NCBI RefSeq assembly: GCF_040459645.1
Contig: NZ_JARVHQ010000004.1
Location: 1-50,922 of the forward strand
Source of the DNA: Bacillus cereus group sp. RP43
GTDB lineage: Bacteria; Bacillota; Bacilli; Bacillales; Bacillaceae_G
Length of the DNA stretch: 50,922 nucleotides
Direction: 5' to 3'
The position numbers and the translations under genes were made by a program. Positions 47,567 to 50,922 of the stretch are shown here, one piece after another. Below the pieces are notes generated by a model. That model had not been told where the DNA came from. It searched no databases and was given only the letters and a program-made list of their open reading frames with translations. Within the stretch, counting starts at the first letter, position 1, and each line of letters opens with the position of its first letter.

Positions 47567-49186
47567 ATGTTATTAGTCACAGGAATAAACGGACAAACAG
47601 AGATGCTTTGCGATTTTAAGGAAGTTAGAAGAAAAAGGAGAGTTAATGGAGAACACTCTCTTAATTTTTATCAACTAAATACCAAAGAAGCTGCACATTC
47701 TTATAAATTGCTAGATAAACGATCTAAAATAACAATTCCAGAGACTGGTGATGAGTATATTGTCCTTGGAATATCCAAGGTAGGGCATTACGGAAAACGA
47801 ATCAATGCTATGCATGTGTTTCTTGATGATTTCATTAATCAGCATAAATACGAATTACTGAACGGTACCATTAATTTTAAACAGTTCTGCGATTTCTTAT
47901 TTACCGGTAGTGGATGGACATATGTTAATAATGGGGCATTCGCTCCACAACGATTTGAAAACTTTGGACGAGATTCAAAACTATCGCTGCTGCAGAAAGG
48001 GTTAGATAGATACAAAGCAGAGTTTTCTATTGATACTAAAAACAAAGTAATCACATTTAAAAATGAGATTGGTAAAGTGACAGATTCTCAATTTCGGAAC
48101 GGTCATAACCTAAAGACTTTTAATGAAGAAACGGATATGTCTAACTTTTGTACTGTTATCCGGGGATTTGGCAAAAAAGATGACGGTACCGAGTTCTCTG
48201 TTGAATATAAATCACCACTAGTAAGTGTATATGGTGAAATACATCAAAAATCAATTGATGATGATCGTTATAATTATGAAAATTCATTGTTAGAAGCGTG
48301 TAAAAACAATTTGAATGATACACCTCAAACGAAGTTTAATGTATCTGTTGTGGATTTATACGAAAATGGTTTGCAAATGCATCCGTATAATTACGGAGAC
48401 TATGTTTACATGCTATATGAGGAGGCAGATGTCACCGTTCAAATAAGAATCATAGAGGTTATTGATGATCCGGTGAACAACAGTATTTCACCAACATTTG
48501 AATTATCGACCTTCAAGACATTGCGAACTGCAAGTGCAATTCAAGCGCAATTCCAACAGACGCAGCGTAACATTCAACAGTTGATTGATGACGAAGGTAA
48601 TTTAAACCTTGCTTTAAAACGGCTCTATATGAACACAGAGACATTTGCTGATAATACTGGTGTTTGGTATATAGATCCAGAAGATAAAAACAGATACGTC
48701 CATATTGGTGCGGGAGGCCTCGATGTTCATCGTGGTCTTATTCGCGTGGAGCGTGCAGATGGGTATGCAGTTATTATAGGTGGCGTTCTTCAGCATGGAT
48801 TCGATATGAGTGGAGCGGAGCCATCCTTCACAGAAGTGGGACAAGAGTTGTACTGGTGGATGACCGCTCAAACGCAGTTCAGGAGTTGTCAATATTACAC
48901 GTTTGAACACAAATCGAGATATTTAAAAGTCTTAATTGGTCAGTATGTAGAAGAAGGAACAACTGGCGAAGTAGGGATATTTGATGGAGATGGGCAAACA
49001 TTACTATCGAAGTTAGTATCCACCAATACAAACCCCGGTTCCGACGAGGCGAAGTATGGGCGTTTAATGACAATAGATTTAGGGGTACCAACAGGACAAG
49101 AAAAGAGCGTTTATATTAGGATGCGCTCTACAGTCCAGGATAAGAAAACATTTTGCCGGAAACTACGAATGTGGTTAGAAGGTTAA
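47567..49186 (+). CDS. Tail-associated protein Tal (prophage endopeptidase tail type)
   Basis: This 539-residue protein follows Dit. The N-terminal 350 residues fit the gp27-like fold of Tal (NFKQFCDFLFTGSGWTYVNN, 'EETDMSNFCTVIRGFGKKDD'). The C-terminus (about 370-539) is a beta-rich module rather than an obvious peptidase. It plugs the tail and carries receptor-binding parts. Confidence 0.85.
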   Translation: MLLVTGINGQTEMLCDFKEVRRKRRVNGEHSLNFYQLNTKEAAHSYKLLDKRSKITIPETGDEYIVLGISKVGHYGKRINAMHVFLDDFINQHKYELLNGTINFKQFCDFLFTGSGWTYVNNGAFAPQRFENFGRDSKLSLLQKGLDRYKAEFSIDTKNKVITFKNEIGKVTDSQFRNGHNLKTFNEETDMSNFCTVIRGFGKKDDGTEFSVEYKSPLVSVYGEIHQKSIDDDRYNYENSLLEACKNNLNDTPQTKFNVSVVDLYENGLQMHPYNYGDYVYMLYEEADVTVQIRIIEVIDDPVNNSISPTFELSTFKTLRTASAIQAQFQQTQRNIQQLIDDEGNLNLALKRLYMNTETFADNTGVWYIDPEDKNRYVHIGAGGLDVHRGLIRVERADGYAVIIGGVLQHGFDMSGAEPSFTEVGQELYWWMTAQTQFRSCQYYTFEHKSRYLKVLIGQYVEEGTTGEVGIFDGDGQTLLSKLVSTNTNPGSDEAKYGRLMTIDLGVPTGQEKSVYIRMRSTVQDKKTFCRKLRMWLEG

Positions 49187-49234
49187 TAGAAACTATTAAA
49201 AAACGAATTTTATATAAATTAGGAGGAATTATTT

Positions 49235-49537
49235 ATGAATAACGAGCAAATTTACTTAGGAAAACCACAAACTAATCCGATCGAAGTGTGCACCGTACAA
49301 AAAGGCCAAAAGGTTACTGTAACACAAATCATTCTAAATAACTCAGCAGCGACAGAACAAGAAGTAACATTAACTATCAACACTATTGATGTGATGACTC
49401 TTGTAGCGAAAGGTAAAGCTGATTTTTATAATATGTCTATCGTTCTGAAACAAGGAGACAGATTACTATTAAAACAACAAACAGAAGGCGCAGTAAATGT
49501 GATGATTAACGGTACAGCGGAACCTACACCTTATTAA
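49235..49537 (+). CDS. Small tail-region protein
   Basis: This 100-residue, nearly all-beta protein 'VCTVQKGQKVTVTQIILNNS', 'KQGDRLLLKQQTEGAVNVMI' is like a small jelly roll. AGGAGG precedes the start. It lies between Tal and the SGNH protein, so it is probably a baseplate or fibre accessory. Confidence 0.72.
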   Translation: MNNEQIYLGKPQTNPIEVCTVQKGQKVTVTQIILNNSAATEQEVTLTINTIDVMTLVAKGKADFYNMSIVLKQGDRLLLKQQTEGAVNVMINGTAEPTPY

Positions 49538-49551
49538 TAACATGCAATTGT

Positions 49552-49585
49552 AAAAGAGTACATTATCGTACTCTTTTATTTTTTT
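49552..49585 (+). terminator. Terminator before the SGNH tail gene
   Basis: AAAAGAGTAC-ATTATC-GTACTCTTTT followed by a long T-run. Confidence 0.8.
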
Positions 49586-49615
49586 GAATTTTAGACAACA
49601 AGGAAGGTGAGTTTA

Positions 49616-50922
49616 ATGCCTATATCACTAAGCAAAATCGGCAACAACGGCTTTGGATTGCAATATAAAACGGAACAGAATCAAAATTTAACCACACTTG
49701 AGTCAGCTTTTAATAATCTTGAACAAAAAAATGGTCAAGTGGTATCTGACGCGGCTTCAGCACAGAAACAATTAGATCAGATTACAATCAAAAGTAAAAA
49801 TATTTTTGATAAGAATGATGTATCTATTGGGTATTATATAGATGGAAATACAGGTAACATCTTCCTTGCTGATGGTTACTTTGCAAGCAATTTTATAAAA
49901 ATCTCACCGAATATACAGTATGCCATTGCGAAGATTGCAGGAGATACAAGGATCGCTTTCTATGACGTTAATAAAATATATCTTTCAAGAGCTACAGATG
50001 GTAGTACTACATTTACCACTCCTGGTAATAGCGTTTATATTAGAATAGGCTCTAGAAGCGGACTACGGGATGTTACACAAATTGAATCAGGGTCAATCCC
50101 TACTGGATATGAACCATTCGGAAGCAAAGTTAATACCTCATCGATACCATCAAAAACAATGGAAGGTGAAGTTTTAAAAGATAAATCTATCGCTCCAGAA
50201 AAAATAAAAGGTGTGAAATTCGGAAAGAACATTTTCAATAAAAATACTGTTATTAAAGGTAAGTTTGTTATATTTAGCACAGGGTTATTAGCCGATAATA
50301 GTTCTTACTTCTCATCTGATTATATATCGGTTGATCCGAACGTAGAATATGTCAGAAGTGTGATAGATCAAATGGCTTTCTACACGTCTGAAAAAGTATA
50401 TATTAGCGGCAAAACGTACACGGACCCAGCTAATTTCACAACGCCAGATAATTGTGCCTACGTAAGAGTATGCGCTCCTTTAACTAAGTTAAATACGTAT
50501 CAAGTCGAAAAAGGAAGCGTCTCAACATCCTATGAAGATTATGGTTTTGAAATCGATTCATTAAAAGCGCCTATAGCTGGAGTGAAGAATAAAATATACA
50601 CACTCAATGATGCGTGGGTTGAATGGTTGAAAGGCAATAAGTTTCCCATCGCCTTTTATGGTGATAGTACCGTTGACGGAGCGAATACTTCAGGTTTTAC
50701 ACTAAATACCCTTGGGGTAGATAGTACAAACATAAATGCCTTCCCAAAAAAGTTAGAAGAATTATTACGTGATGCTACAAAAAATACAATCCTAAGGGTT
50801 TATAATGCTGGTTATAGCGGTCAAAAGTCTGATTGGGGATTAACAAATATAAATACCGCTTTCGGAGGAGCTTCCGCTTACAATGATGTGAAAATGATTG
50901 GGATTGGATTCGGGATAAACGA
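49616..50922 (+). CDS. Tail protein with SGNH/GDSL hydrolase domain, N-terminal part (continues at base 1)
   Basis: These are the first 435 residues of a 686-residue protein completed by bases 1-754. The start follows AAGGAAGGTGAG. The N-terminus begins MPISLSKIGNNGF and leads into two related jelly-roll-like stretches (each with 'NIF', 'VRI/VRV' and 'GYEPFG/SYEDYG'), probably carbohydrate- or tail-binding. The SGNH esterase domain follows: block I FYGDSTVDG with nucleophile Ser351, block II around GYSG, and block III GIND completed across the window end. It is the last gene of the tail operon after the Tal-like protein, where receptor-binding or side-tail proteins lie. Likely role: deacetylating or cleaving a cell-surface glycan during adsorption. 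Confidence 0.8.
   Translation, partial: MPISLSKIGNNGFGLQYKTEQNQNLTTLESAFNNLEQKNGQVVSDAASAQKQLDQITIKSKNIFDKNDVSIGYYIDGNTGNIFLADGYFASNFIKISPNIQYAIAKIAGDTRIAFYDVNKIYLSRATDGSTTFTTPGNSVYIRIGSRSGLRDVTQIESGSIPTGYEPFGSKVNTSSIPSKTMEGEVLKDKSIAPEKIKGVKFGKNIFNKNTVIKGKFVIFSTGLLADNSSYFSSDYISVDPNVEYVRSVIDQMAFYTSEKVYISGKTYTDPANFTTPDNCAYVRVCAPLTKLNTYQVEKGSVSTSYEDYGFEIDSLKAPIAGVKNKIYTLNDAWVEWLKGNKFPIAFYGDSTVDGANTSGFTLNTLGVDSTNINAFPKKLEELLRDATKNTILRVYNAGYSGQKSDWGLTNINTAFGGASAYNDVKMIGIGFGIN

Larger units (their letters stand above)
1..50922. other. Complete circular phage-plasmid genome
   Basis: The right end and the left end belong to one gene. From the ATG at 49616 there are 1307 bases to the end, leaving two bases of a codon. 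Base 1 supplies the third, and the frame continues to the stop at 754. The total is 2061 bases, exactly 687 codons. The split codon encodes the Asp of the SGNH block III motif GIND. All phage modules are present once in normal order, with no integrase. I infer a closed circular molecule, or a circularly permuted phage genome assembled as a circle. Confidence 0.85.

Noticed and set aside
1..50922. CRISPR array, rRNA or complete insertion sequence
   Set aside because: No regularly spaced 25-40-bp repeats with unique spacers, no rRNA-like sequence, and no transposase with terminal inverted repeats were seen.

Overview
The window looks like one complete circular genome of 50,922 bp: a temperate siphovirus of the Bacillus cereus group that lives as a plasmid (a phage-plasmid). 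The two ends join. A tail-protein gene that starts at 49616 runs off the right end and resumes in frame at base 1. The join rebuilds the Gly-x-Asn-Asp block of its SGNH hydrolase domain. Host evidence: low GC, strong AGGAGG-type ribosome sites, TTG/GTG starts, a PlyL-type amidase, PBSX-like packaging and head genes, and several B. cereus-group families (DUF3797, DUF3967, YolD, AimR). No integrase is present. There is instead a ParA gene, a small ribbon-helix-helix partner, flanking 8-bp repeats that look like a centromere, and a serine resolvase with three inverted sites upstream.

Layout. 1-2048: end of the SGNH tail protein, then lysis (XhlA, holin, amidase). 2047-2887 (minus): YolD under a LexA-type box, and a small HTH regulator. 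3036-6783: a compact unit of a small possibly RHH protein, two small membrane proteins (the first pilin-like) and an 850-residue VirD4/TraG-like ATPase. This is the most unexpected module. 6909-9160: MerR/DUF3967 protein and the parAB-parS locus. 9325-10160: about 0.8 kb without genes, holding hairpins, a minus-strand promoter/terminator pair and a GC-rich folded element. 10367-12697: accessory, probably lysogenic-conversion genes (small membrane protein, DUF4236, NUMOD4-like, lipoprotein, bacterial PH domain). 13011-15469: lysis-lysogeny control, with an XRE repressor, a folded leader, an AimR receptor and an AimP pre-peptide ending GGGGAG. 15505-16962: divergent CI/Cro-like pair with three operators, then Rha.

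16966-29662: early operon, all on plus, with SbcC-like ATPase, RecT/Bet annealing protein, replication initiator with iterons inside it, DnaC-type loader, four adjacent genes built from twelve copies of one HTH-like module, a glutaredoxin-like protein, dUTPase, DUF1653, a DUF1064 nuclease, ArpU and two copies of DUF3797. 29880-30853: about 0.9 kb of folded non-coding RNA ending in a terminator, best compared with GOLLD/ROOL phage RNAs. 30910-33371: small genes, the resolvase and a GIY-YIG protein. 33467-50922: late genes in standard order (terminase, portal, gp7-like, XkdF protease, capsid, connectors, tail tube, chaperones, tape measure, Dit, Tal, SGNH receptor-binding/side-tail protein).

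How it fits together. As a prophage it would replicate as a plasmid, segregate by ParA and resolve dimers by the resolvase. The lysis decision would combine a CI-like repressor, a second XRE repressor and peptide counting by AimR/AimP. Function names rest on motif recognition by eye; no database search was run.
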